From positions 1 through 6,236 of the forward strand of contig JAISZP010000045.1 in NCBI GenBank assembly GCA_031269135.1: DNA of 6,236 bases, written 5' to 3'. This DNA is from Deltaproteobacteria bacterium. GTDB taxonomy: Bacteria > Desulfobacterota > Desulfarculia > Adiutricales > Adiutricaceae. The notes below the pieces were generated by a model, which ran no database searches, was not told where the DNA came from, and saw nothing but the letters and a program-made list of their open reading frames with translations. Both the position numbers and the translations under genes were made by a program. Shown piece by piece: positions 1 to 6,177 of this stretch. The first letter of the stretch is position 1. Each line of letters opens with the position of its first letter.

Positions 1-59
1 GCGGCGAGAGATTTAAAGGCGAGTGTCGGTTTAGTCGAGCCGGAAGGTTTAGATGAGAG

Positions 60-260
60 TTGCGGTGTTGGATGAGATGATTGATGCGGATTGAAGGGAA
101 GGTACGGAGTTCAGGGATAGTATAGAGGTCAGGGATAGCATAGTTTAGAGGATTAGCATGGATTAGAAGGGCGGCATAGGTAGGGGACAGCATGGATTAG
201 AGGAGCAACATAGTTTAGAGGGATAGTTAAAGATTCAGGGGGCGCTATAGAGTAGAGCGG
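60..260. repeat. Purine-rich degenerate repeat region
   Basis: The plus strand here is strikingly rich in G and A and poor in C, and reuses a few short words. tcagggatag occurs at 111-120 and 129-138, catagtttagagg at 139-151 and 209-221, and agcatggattaga at 155-167 and 189-201. The spacings (18, 70 and 34 bp) differ, so this is a shuffled, decayed repeat rather than a clean tandem array. TAG triplets are frequent and no convincing reading frame exists on either strand. No function is assigned. Confidence 0.6.
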
Positions 261-474
261 CGGCAAGAGGCATCCACGTTTTGAGCTTAATGAATGCGGC
301 TTGCATTGGACCAATGGTGGTGAACAGTTCCGTCAGCCATGCAGCCAAAATCGGCTAAAAATTAATCGCGACAAGCAAGGCGCTAATGAGAGCCGAACCT
401 GCCGTTTCGGAGCCGCGCAGCAGAGCCTATAAGAAATTCGGCCTCTCAGGGTGAGCTGAAGCGATCAACGTCAT
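235..474 (-). other. Stop-interrupted frame downstream of the transglycosylase
   Basis: Directly after the TAA of the transglycosylase gene, in the same minus-strand frame, an ATG (474-472) opens a frame interrupted by TAG at 429-427 and again at 357-355, ending in TGA at 237-235. The segments between the stops are hydrophobic and protein-like (for example GSETAGSALISALLVAINF before the second TAG). This could be a decayed membrane-protein remnant or chance. The opposite strand also has an open stretch over part of it without a start codon. I do not recognise a family, and nothing else is visible in 261-474. Confidence 0.15.
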
Positions 475-1530
475 TTAGGCCGTTTGGGTGGCGTTTTTAA
501 AGTTGTTGTAATTGCGGTTCACCACTTCAATGTATCGCCTGGTCTCTTTCGGAAGGGATTTTCCTCCGCTTCTTTGATAGTTTCCAGGTCCCCAGTTGTA
601 AGCGGCTAAAGCTTTATTGATGTTGCCGCCGTAGGTATCGAGCATCTTCTTCAAATACCTGGCCCCACCCCAGATGTTCTCCAATGGATTAAAGGGGTCG
701 CTGACTCCCATTTCTTTGGCTGTGCCAGGCATCAATTGCATCAAACCTTGCGCTCCGGCGGGAGAGACGGCTTTTTCGTCAAAGTTCGATTCGGTTTTGA
801 TGACCGCTTTAATTAGCGCCGGTTCCAGGCCCAGAGCCTGACCGACCTTAACGATGAGAGCTTCGAATTCCTCGCTTCCAGCCGACAAAGCAGACTTTCC
901 GTCCTCTTGGGTTGTTTGATTTGAAACGGCGTCGGCGGCTGCTTGAATATTCGAGTCGGTCATAAGCGAAGCGCTAAGTTTGCTTGCGCCATAGATCATC
1001 GGAAAGTCGATTTCTCCTTTTGGTATTTCGGTCAGAGAGGGTACGGCGGAATTGACGTTAGTGGTCTTGAAAAGACCGGTTTTTTGTTTGAAGGCGGTAA
1101 GCTCGGAAGGGCTAAAAATCTTCCCGGTTCCTACGCCTGCGGCGATCGTCGAACCGGCGGCCAAGTTAAAAGTCCTTCTTTTGGTTTGTTGCAGGTTTTG
1201 CGCTTGGCTTTGCGGTTGCTCTTGAGATTGCCTCAATTCCTCAGCGAGATTGTTGTCCATGTTCATGGCCTTGATCCTAGCCAATTGCCTTTGAGTCTGT
1301 TGACTTACCGGACCGTCCAAGACCTGGGTGATTATCTGGTTTTGCGACTGGTTCATGGCCATCATAGCCCCAAAAGCCGAGTTTTGAGCGACATTTAAGC
1401 TTGGAGCTCCAGGCAGAGATATGGGTAATGGACCTTTGGACGATCTCGTTGCGCGTACATTGGCCGCTGAAGCCGTATTGTTGAGTCGCAGGTCGGTTAA
1501 ATTGTTCATGGATTTGGTATTGTCAACCAT
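475..1530 (-). CDS. Lytic transglycosylase (SLT / goose-lysozyme-like fold), no signal peptide
   Basis: Predicted 351-residue peptidoglycan lytic transglycosylase, which would cleave the MurNAc-GlcNAc bond with formation of 1,6-anhydroMurNAc. The catalytic SLT domain is C-terminal, about residues 219-340. Visible motifs are the catalytic Glu247 in IKTESNF, SPAGAQGLMQLMPGTA at 256-271, ALAAYNWGPGN at 307-317 and the closing LPKETRRYIEVV at 327-338. The first 215 residues are polar, without signal peptide or membrane segment, and include a Gln-rich patch (101-115). Family members normally act in the periplasm, so either export is by another route (a flagellar or type III secretion substrate is one inference; similar soluble SLT proteins accompany flagellar genes) or the N-terminus is a disordered targeting region. 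The start is supported by AGAGGA seven bases upstream. Neighbours give no functional clue. Family assignment is firm; cellular role is open. Confidence 0.9.
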   Translation of the reverse strand: MVDNTKSMNNLTDLRLNNTASAANVRATRSSKGPLPISLPGAPSLNVAQNSAFGAMMAMNQSQNQIITQVLDGPVSQQTQRQLARIKAMNMDNNLAEELRQSQEQPQSQAQNLQQTKRRTFNLAAGSTIAAGVGTGKIFSPSELTAFKQKTGLFKTTNVNSAVPSLTEIPKGEIDFPMIYGASKLSASLMTDSNIQAAADAVSNQTTQEDGKSALSAGSEEFEALIVKVGQALGLEPALIKAVIKTESNFDEKAVSPAGAQGLMQLMPGTAKEMGVSDPFNPLENIWGGARYLKKMLDTYGGNINKALAAYNWGPGNYQRSGGKSLPKETRRYIEVVNRNYNNFKNATQTA

Positions 1531-1537
1531 ACTTAAA

Positions 1538-1543
1538 TCCTCT
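1538..1543 (-). promoter_or_regulatory. Shine-Dalgarno site of the transglycosylase gene
   Basis: On the minus strand AGAGGA lies seven bases before the ATG at 1530-1528, an ideal spacing, and fixes the start codon. The leader beyond it (about 1544-1610) is very AT-rich, with TATAAA-like words, but I could not pair any with a good -35, so no promoter is called. Confidence 0.75.
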
Positions 1544-1618
1544 AAATTTTACTTATATTTAACTGAAATTTGCAAATTACTATTTTATATTGCTAAAATT
1601 AACTGCCTGTTGGTTAAA

Positions 1619-1750
1619 TTATATGAAGCGCCTAACGGTCAAAAAATTGACAAAGAACAGGCTACTCAGTATCGAAGCAATTACCAGGCCAATTATGAAT
1701 GGGGAAAAACCGTCAGGTTTGCGGCGCGATTGGACGGTCCGGCAAGTCAT
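1619..1750 (-). CDS. Possible 43-residue single-helix membrane protein
   Basis: An ATG-initiated minus-strand frame, upstream of and co-directional with the transglycosylase gene (88 bp gap), encodes a basic N-terminus (QSRRKPDG, residues 7-14), one strongly hydrophobic segment of about 25 residues (15-39, including FIIGLVIASILSSLFF) and a short RRFI tail. That is the layout of a small inner-membrane protein with its N-terminus inside. Caveats: no Shine-Dalgarno site is visible; the frame stays open upstream of the ATG; the exactly opposite plus-strand frame (hydrophilic, start-less, ending in TAG at 1805-1807) is also open, as is another plus frame (1590-1778). A hydrophilic coding frame yields a hydrophobic antisense shadow, so which frame is real is uncertain. 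Family not recognised. Confidence 0.3.
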   Translation of the reverse strand: MTCRTVQSRRKPDGFSPFIIGLVIASILSSLFFVNFLTVRRFI

Positions 1751-1848
1751 GCTGCGCGAAAGGCGATTGGTCAAATAAATCAAACAGTAAAAAATCAAAA
1801 AATCTAGAAATGGTTTTTTGGAATAATAGAGACTGCCCTCTTGAGATT

Positions 1849-2011
1849 CGTCGCTTACAAATCAACGTCGCTAGGAGATATCGATCGATTATTTATGATT
1901 GACATGCGTGATGTTCGTCGCTTGGACATTTGGTCGCTGTTAAATTTGGTAGCTAGGAGATTTGGTCGCTTGGACATTTGGTAGCTGGGAAATTTGTTCG
2001 CTTGGACACGC
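1849..2011. repeat. 16-bp tandem repeat array
   Basis: Six consecutive, strictly phased 16-bp units occupy 1916-2011: starts 1916, 1932, 1948, 1964, 1980 and 1996. The consensus is GGTCGCTTGGACATTT. Unit 4 matches it exactly; units 1, 2, 3, 5 and 6 differ at 1, 4, 3, 3 and 4 positions. GCT at positions 5-7 and A at 11 are invariant. Two further degenerate units lie upstream at 1849-1864 and 1866-1881, the second with about 12 of 16 matches. The unit length is not a multiple of three and there are no spacers, so it is neither coding nor CRISPR. It ends 104 bp before the -35 of the ilvA promoter. Function unknown. Confidence 0.85.
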
Positions 2012-2114
2012 TGAAATTTAAGACATCGCTAATCCTCCAGATTTATTAGGCGACGGCATAATGGCGGAAATCATCTTCGCTTTCGGCGCGACCGACTTCA
2101 CCTTCTTTAAACAG

Positions 2115-2143
2115 TTGATTGAGAGCTTGGAAAGAAGTATAAT
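2115..2143 (+). promoter_or_regulatory. Predicted sigma70-type promoter of ilvA
   Basis: TTGATT (2115-2120) and a perfect TATAAT (2138-2143) are separated by 17 bp. Transcription would start near 2150 and give a leader of about 70 nt before the ilvA ATG. No Ile/Val/Leu-rich leader peptide and no terminator hairpin lie in that leader, so classical attenuation is not supported. Confidence 0.6.
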
Positions 2144-2156
2144 CCAGCACTTATAC
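2137..2156. promoter_or_regulatory. Palindrome over the ilvA -10 and start site
   Basis: GTATAA (2137-2142) and TTATAC (2151-2156) form a perfect 6-bp inverted repeat with an 8-bp spacer, covering the -10 and the predicted transcription start. The position would suit a repressor operator, but the arms are short and AT-rich, so chance is possible. Confidence 0.3.
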
Positions 2157-2220
2157 TTGCTCTTGGCGGCTTCTTTTTCGCTATACATCAGCGGCGTATC
2201 TTTTTGGCGCGGTTTTTAAA

Positions 2221-3840
2221 ATGCTTAAATCACCAACTTCAAAGGCTTCACATAAAAAGTCCAAGACAGACGCTCTCCAGAGTCAAACCTCAAATCCCAA
2301 GCTCACTCCGGCTTACCTTTTCAACCAAGCCATGCTGGCTAGAACACGCATTTATAGGCTTTTCCCCCCGACTCCTTTGGAGTTCTATTCCATGCCGGGG
2401 GATTGGCGGATGCTTTTAAAACGTGAAGATCTGTCCGAAATTCATTCCTATAAATGGCGCGGCGCCTTTAACTTCATCAGCGCCAAATACGAAGAGGCCA
2501 AAAAATACGGACTAGTCGCGGCCTCGGCCGGCAACCATGCTCAGGGGGTCGCCATATCCGCTTCTAAACTGGGTTTAATGGCGCACCTGTTTATGCCCAA
2601 GTCGGCTCCGCGCCTTAAGATAGATTCCGTCGCCCGTTTAGGCGGAACCATGGTGGAGATCCATTTGGAAGGCGATACCTTTGATGATTCAGCCAAGGCG
2701 GCGGAAGAATTTTCTAAAAGAAAAGGATTTCTTTTAGTCCCGCCTTACGACCATGAGCTGGTCATGGCCGGCCAAGGCGTGCTGGGCGATGAGATGATGA
2801 CTTCGCTTGAGAGACCTGAGGTGGTTTTCGTGCAGATCGGCGGGGGCGGTTTGGCTTCAGGGATGGCGGCGGTGATTAAGACTTACGACCCCAACATAAA
2901 GATCATTGGAGTGGAGGAAGAAGGACAGGCTTCCATGAAGGCGGCCTTCGACGCTGGCGGCCCCGTCACTCTCCCGCATGTCGACATCTTTTGCGACGGC
3001 ACTGCCGTCAAGAGAGCGGGCGCTCGCACATATTCAATTTTAAAAGCGCTCTTGGACGATCTCGTCGTCGTCACCTCCCAGCAGGTGACTGAAGCGATGG
3101 AGGAGATGTGGCGTACGGCCAGGGTTTTAGCTGAACCGTCCGGTGTTTTGGGTTTGGCGGCGGCTCGCCAATACGCCTCCGATTTGTCGGGGAAAAAGGT
3201 GGGAGTAGTTCTTTCCGGAGCCAATCTCGATTTTAGGCGCTTGGGCTCCATCGCCAGAAAATCCGGAGACCCGACCACTCGTCAGGCTTTTTATAGAGTG
3301 AAAATTCCCGAGCGTCAGGGCTCGATGCTGGCCTTTTTTAAGTCGATTGCAACTCTGGGACTCAATATTTGCCATTTGATGGTCGGGCAAAACGACACTG
3401 AGATCGCTTTTCCGGTGATCGGCTTTGACGGTCAACCTCATCAGTTTCAGGCCCTTGAGGAGATACTGAAGAGTTCGGGGCACGTTTTTTCCGACGTGAC
3501 TGCCCGCCCGGACCTTCCTTTCAGAATCGCTCCATTCCAGCCCAATCTTTTCAAGCTTCCCTTTGCCGCCATACTGGAATTTCCCGAAAGACCCGGCGCT
3601 CTTTCGGAGTTTTTAGAGCGCATCGCCACAATTTGCAACATCTCTTATTTCAACTACGTGCATACCGGCGAGCAGGTAGGTCGCGCTTTAGCCGTTTTCT
3701 GTTTTGAAAATCGACATCAGCGGAAGAAATTCAAGGAAACGCTTAAAACGTTCGGGCCTCAATATACGTCTCTTCCGCCGGAGACGACTTTAGCCCTTGG
3801 GCTTGGGGATCAAGATGAAAGTGATGATATGGAAGACTGA
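2221..3840 (+). CDS. ilvA: Threonine ammonia-lyase, biosynthetic long form (threonine deaminase)
   Basis: A PLP enzyme that converts L-threonine to 2-oxobutanoate and ammonia, the first committed step to isoleucine, in the cytosol. The catalytic domain spans about residues 30-345. PLP lysine Lys78 is in SYKWRGAFN, the substrate loop SAGNHAQGVA is at 102-111, and the glycine-rich phosphate cradle IGGGGLASG is at 206-214. Further IlvA signatures are DGTAVKRAG (259-267), AEPSGVLGLAA (304-314) and SGANLDFRRLG (332-342). Two ACT-like regulatory domains follow (about 355-430 and 447-520, the latter with FPERPGALSEFL), implying control by isoleucine and valine as in the long-form family. At 539 residues it is slightly longer than E. 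coli IlvA (514), with a basic 25-residue N-terminal extension and an acidic tail. ATG 2221 is the only in-frame start before the conserved N-terminal helix, although no Shine-Dalgarno site is seen. No other ilv gene is nearby. Confidence 0.96.
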   Translation: MLKSPTSKASHKKSKTDALQSQTSNPKLTPAYLFNQAMLARTRIYRLFPPTPLEFYSMPGDWRMLLKREDLSEIHSYKWRGAFNFISAKYEEAKKYGLVAASAGNHAQGVAISASKLGLMAHLFMPKSAPRLKIDSVARLGGTMVEIHLEGDTFDDSAKAAEEFSKRKGFLLVPPYDHELVMAGQGVLGDEMMTSLERPEVVFVQIGGGGLASGMAAVIKTYDPNIKIIGVEEEGQASMKAAFDAGGPVTLPHVDIFCDGTAVKRAGARTYSILKALLDDLVVVTSQQVTEAMEEMWRTARVLAEPSGVLGLAAARQYASDLSGKKVGVVLSGANLDFRRLGSIARKSGDPTTRQAFYRVKIPERQGSMLAFFKSIATLGLNICHLMVGQNDTEIAFPVIGFDGQPHQFQALEEILKSSGHVFSDVTARPDLPFRIAPFQPNLFKLPFAAILEFPERPGALSEFLERIATICNISYFNYVHTGEQVGRALAVFCFENRHQRKKFKETLKTFGPQYTSLPPETTLALGLGDQDESDDMED

Positions 3841-3874
3841 GCCGTAGTCGCCCATCAAATTCGCCGGGCCCATA

Positions 3875-3992
3875 AAATTTCTATTGATGATTTCTCTAGA
3901 TGGTTTCTCTAGATGAATTCTCTAGATGAATTCCATAGATATGGCCCTCAAGGTGATTTTTCAAGGTTATTTTTCCAGATGATTTCCATGGC
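3875..3992. repeat. 13-bp tandem repeat array
   Basis: About nine units of 13 bp follow ilvA by 34 bp. Four are strong: tgatttctctaga (3888-3900), tggtttctctaga (3901-3913), tgaattctctaga (3914-3926) and tgaattccataga (3927-3939). A weaker unit precedes them (3875-3887). One diverged 14-nt unit (3940-3953) is followed by three decayed ones (3954-3966, 3967-3979, 3980-3992) with about 9-10 of 13 matches. There is no reading frame and no terminator structure. The rest of the gap, 3993-4050, shows nothing else. Confidence 0.85.
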
Positions 3993-4052
3993 GAGACGAT
4001 AAATCGAGCTGACTTGATTTTGACGTGAAACGTAGCGACCACCAAACTATAC

Positions 4053-4078
4053 GCCTTGAAATTTTTTAATTTTAAGGC
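4053..4078. repeat. Inverted repeat overlapping the transposase promoter
   Basis: gccttgaaat (4053-4062) and attttaaggc (4069-4078) are complementary with one G-T wobble and a 6-nt loop. The left arm contains the proposed -35 of the transposase promoter. It could be an operator-like palindrome or part of the element's left terminus. It lacks a following T-tract and is a poor terminator. Confidence 0.5.
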
Positions 4079-4085
4079 CTATAAA
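4056..4085 (+). promoter_or_regulatory. Predicted promoter of the transposase gene
   Basis: TTGAAA (4056-4061) and TATAAA (4080-4085) are separated by 18 bp, each one base from the sigma70 consensus. The start would be near 4092, leaving a very short leader that still contains the Shine-Dalgarno site. Confidence 0.5.
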
Positions 4086-4094
4086 AGATTTTCC

Positions 4095-4099
4095 AGGAG
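4095..4099 (+). promoter_or_regulatory. Shine-Dalgarno site of the transposase gene
   Basis: AGGAG stands nine bases before ATG 4109 and supports this start, which also keeps the complete family N-terminus. Confidence 0.75.
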
Positions 4100-4108
4100 C
4101 AATTTGTC

Positions 4109-5878
4109 ATGCACATAGTCGAAAACCGAAAAATTCAAGCTGGAAAAATTTATTGCTGCGCCTGCGAATGTTTGTGGGATCCAGTCGGCAAGAAATATAA
4201 GAAACCTAGCATTTCCGTCGGCACTTTGGAAGGAAATCCTCTTGCCTTCAAGCCCAACAAGTATTTTTCTGCGATTATTTCTAGATATAATACGGATCCT
4301 TGCTCATTAGATGAGAAAAGCAAATTGATTCTAAATACCGTCGTTAAGAAATATGGCGAAGATATTCTCGCCAATCGTCAAGACCATAAGGAACAAACCG
4401 TCATGTCTACCGCTCGCGCGGATTTTATCGGCCCACAGCTGGTTTTCGGTTCGATAACCAAGAAGTATCGTCTTGATTATTTACTTGACGAATCATTCGG
4501 TGAACCGATAAGTTCCTTAATACAATCTCTTGCCTGGCACATCGCATCTGAAGGCGGTGCGCTGGTCGACAGCGGTTCTTGGTTGGAACATTTCGAAAAC
4601 CCTTATGGCGCTCCGATTCGCGACCAAGACGTCGCAAGGCTGCTTGATTCAATGTCGCATGACGATATTATGCATTTCTATAAACAATGGTCGGCATCGT
4701 TTAAAAAATCAAATGATAAAATATTATATGATTTGACGTCTATTTCGCACTGCGGTCGGCATTCCAACTTGGACTCCTTGGCGCATAACTGGGACAATGA
4801 CGAATCGCATCGAGTCGACTACGCTTTATTATGCTCAAGAAAGTCATCAATGCCTTTATTCGTATGGACTCTTGGCGGAAGCATCAGTGACGTCGAAACG
4901 CTGACGAAAACCCTCCAGTTTTTAGAGAAACTTGACTATAAACCCGATTGCTTGATGCTCAATGGAGGTTTCGCTTCAGACGAAAACATCACCTTCATGC
5001 TCAAGCAAAAGCATACATTCTTGCAGGCAATCAAAATCAGCTCTGATTGGGTCAAAGACGTCATAAGCTTTGGTCGAGGCGCGCGTTTTATTCCCGAGTC
5101 GATGCATGAAATTGACGACAGAACTTACTACATCAACAGCACTCCATGCCGCTGGGTTTGTTTGACCAAGACTTCGGCCAAAGGAATACGGACTCAAAAG
5201 ACGATCGTCATCCCCCAGAAGAGTCCATATGTCAATTCGGATGATGACGTCGAGGCGTCGGCTCAATATGGTTGCACCCTTCATGTGCTTTTTTGCCGGG
5301 ATCTGGTCGAAGAGCACATCGACAGGTTCATGATGGAGCTGGGCGAGGAACGTAAACGGCTGATGGATGATGATGAATCTGAACCTAGCGAAGAATTCAA
5401 AAACCATTTCATGATGACACGGAAAAAAAATCAAAGGCGACGTACAGTAGAATACGATATGGATTCCATACAAAATCATCAGGATAACTATTGCGGTCAT
5501 ATTTGCTTTTTATCTAACGATGAAACTATTCTCTCAGCCGACATGGCTTTAAAAGAGCATTCGACGAGAGACTATATCGAAAAAGATTTTGATGAAATGA
5601 AAAATGATTTGGACGTGGAAAGGATAAGAGTACACGCTGGGAGACGTATGGAGGCAAGATTGTTTATTCAATTAATCGCTGAGATATATATGAGAGAGAT
5701 TAGGGAAGCATTGAATGATTCTCCGGAATGCAGGAAACAAACCCGTCGCCAAGTTTTTGATAGGTTGAAAGCTATACATAGAATCAAATTCGCCGGGAAA
5801 CATAAAGATGTATATCCCTCCTTGTCGCGAGAGCAAAGATGCATCTTGGGCGCCTTTGGGATCAAATACCCGGGGTGA
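4109..5878 (+). CDS. IS1634/IS4-type DDE transposase, catalytic residues apparently mutated
   Basis: A full-length 589-residue transposase with RNase-H-like fold, of the IS1634 branch of the IS4 group. The N-terminal region (about 10-200) shows the family pattern: the WDPVGKKYKKP stretch, then an ARADFIGPQLVFG segment and a LDYLLDESFGE helix. The first catalytic Asp is Asp208 in YDLTSIS. The second should lie in the DRGF/DGGF-type motif but reads LNGGFAS, with Asn285 (codon aat, 4961-4963). The third is Glu491 in the R-x3-E-x6-K pattern (Arg487, Glu491, Lys498); the Tyr expected seven residues before the Glu is His484 (cat, 5558-5560). About 200 residues separate positions two and three, the usual insertion domain, here with an acidic patch (419-429) then a basic one (438-445). 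The reading frame is intact, with good promoter and ribosome-binding signals. It is probably catalytically dead, if the alignment is right. Confidence 0.88.
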   Translation: MHIVENRKIQAGKIYCCACECLWDPVGKKYKKPSISVGTLEGNPLAFKPNKYFSAIISRYNTDPCSLDEKSKLILNTVVKKYGEDILANRQDHKEQTVMSTARADFIGPQLVFGSITKKYRLDYLLDESFGEPISSLIQSLAWHIASEGGALVDSGSWLEHFENPYGAPIRDQDVARLLDSMSHDDIMHFYKQWSASFKKSNDKILYDLTSISHCGRHSNLDSLAHNWDNDESHRVDYALLCSRKSSMPLFVWTLGGSISDVETLTKTLQFLEKLDYKPDCLMLNGGFASDENITFMLKQKHTFLQAIKISSDWVKDVISFGRGARFIPESMHEIDDRTYYINSTPCRWVCLTKTSAKGIRTQKTIVIPQKSPYVNSDDDVEASAQYGCTLHVLFCRDLVEEHIDRFMMELGEERKRLMDDDESEPSEEFKNHFMMTRKKNQRRRTVEYDMDSIQNHQDNYCGHICFLSNDETILSADMALKEHSTRDYIEKDFDEMKNDLDVERIRVHAGRRMEARLFIQLIAEIYMREIREALNDSPECRKQTRRQVFDRLKAIHRIKFAGKHKDVYPSLSREQRCILGAFGIKYPG

Positions 5879-5962
5879 CGACTTGAAAGGATGCGCCTTA
5901 AAAATCATGGGGGATTTGCGATCCGAAAGAGTGTTTAAATTGCGTTTCGCCAAGGATGGTCA

Positions 5963-6001
5963 TCGCCGCTAAAAAGGGCGCCACTTTCGGCGACGATTTT
6001 T
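5963..6001 (+). terminator. Weak possible terminator downstream of the transposase
   Basis: tcgccg (5963-5968) can pair with cggcga (5988-5993), or internally cgcc (5979-5982) with ggcg (5989-5992), followed by a run of five T (5997-6001). The stems are short or the loop is large, so this is only a candidate end for the transposase transcript. Confidence 0.25.
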
Positions 6002-6016
6002 AGAGATTTTCACCAG

Positions 6017-6044
6017 TGAAAGTATGTCGCTGAAAGTATGCCGC
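6017..6044. repeat. 14-bp tandem doublet
   Basis: tgaaagtatgtcgc (6017-6030) is followed directly by tgaaagtatgccgc (6031-6044), 13 of 14 identical. Confidence 0.7.
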
Positions 6045-6177
6045 CCCTGATCGTCGGCCAGTTTGCGTCAGCTCCGAGATGGACGGAGATTTCGCGGAAA
6101 TTGGCCGCATTGCAGTGGTCCCTTTTTCTGGTGAATTTCGCGCATCCGGCTTTTTGGCGGCATGCTTTTAGAAGTCG

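Larger units (their letters stand above)
2046..2188 (-). pseudogene. Possible frameshifted gene fossil
   Basis: On the minus strand a frame from ATG 2188-2186 (beginning MYSEKEAAKSKYK) and a second frame from about 2150 to a double TAA (2048-2046 and 2045-2043) join into one protein-like sequence if a single G is restored near 2150: SKYK would continue as VLDYTSFQALNQLF and end EDDFRHYAVA. The second part has a strong RNY codon pattern and many GAA/GAT codons. The family is not recognised. An exactly antisense plus-strand frame of 52 codons (2061-2219) is also open, so chance or the opposite reading cannot be excluded. The ilvA promoter proposed at 2115-2143 lies inside this stretch, which fits non-coding status today. 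Confidence 0.25.
4069..5905 (+). mobile_element. IS1634-like insertion sequence, ends approximate
   Basis: A single-gene insertion sequence is implied by the transposase. The best candidate ends are ttttaaggc at 4070-4078 and its exact complement gccttaaaa at 5895-5903; extending to 14 bp leaves about 10 matches. These are short, and no flanking target-site duplication was recognised, so the boundaries are tentative. The element would start beside the 13-bp array. Confidence 0.35.
5879..6177. other. Intergenic stretch right of the transposase
   Basis: No gene is supported. Several short frames are open on both strands, including a plus frame from ATG 6038 that runs off the window and a minus frame over 6010-6234. 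They overlap each other and the terminator hairpin, and neither has a recognisable product or Shine-Dalgarno site. The stretch contains a weak hairpin, a 14-bp doublet and the left arm of an alternative pairing with the terminator, listed separately. Confidence 0.5.

Noticed and set aside
943..1398. 151-codon open frame on the plus strand
   Set aside because: It lies antisense within the transglycosylase gene, has no Shine-Dalgarno site and an unfamiliar low-complexity product; the minus frame carries clear SLT motifs.
1308..1742. 13-bp inverted repeat (1308-1320 and 1730-1742)
   Set aside because: One exact 13-mer match in a window of this size is within chance expectation, and one copy is inside conserved coding sequence.
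1849..2011. CRISPR array
   Set aside because: Units are only 16 bp, adjoin without spacers and vary internally; no cas gene is present.
2061..2219. 52-codon plus-strand frame ending one base before the ilvA start
   Set aside because: It is Phe-rich and antisense-aligned to a more protein-like minus frame, lacks a ribosome-binding site, and starts before the predicted promoter, so it is probably a shadow.
2144..2220. Attenuator or riboswitch before ilvA
   Set aside because: The short leader has no branched-chain-codon-rich peptide, no terminator hairpin and no recognisable aptamer.
2883..3483. Two minus-strand open frames of 131 and 118 codons
   Set aside because: They are antisense to the conserved IlvA catalytic and regulatory domains and have no recognisable product.
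4976..5500. 174-codon minus-strand open frame
   Set aside because: It is the shadow of the transposase, whose family motifs are in the plus frame.
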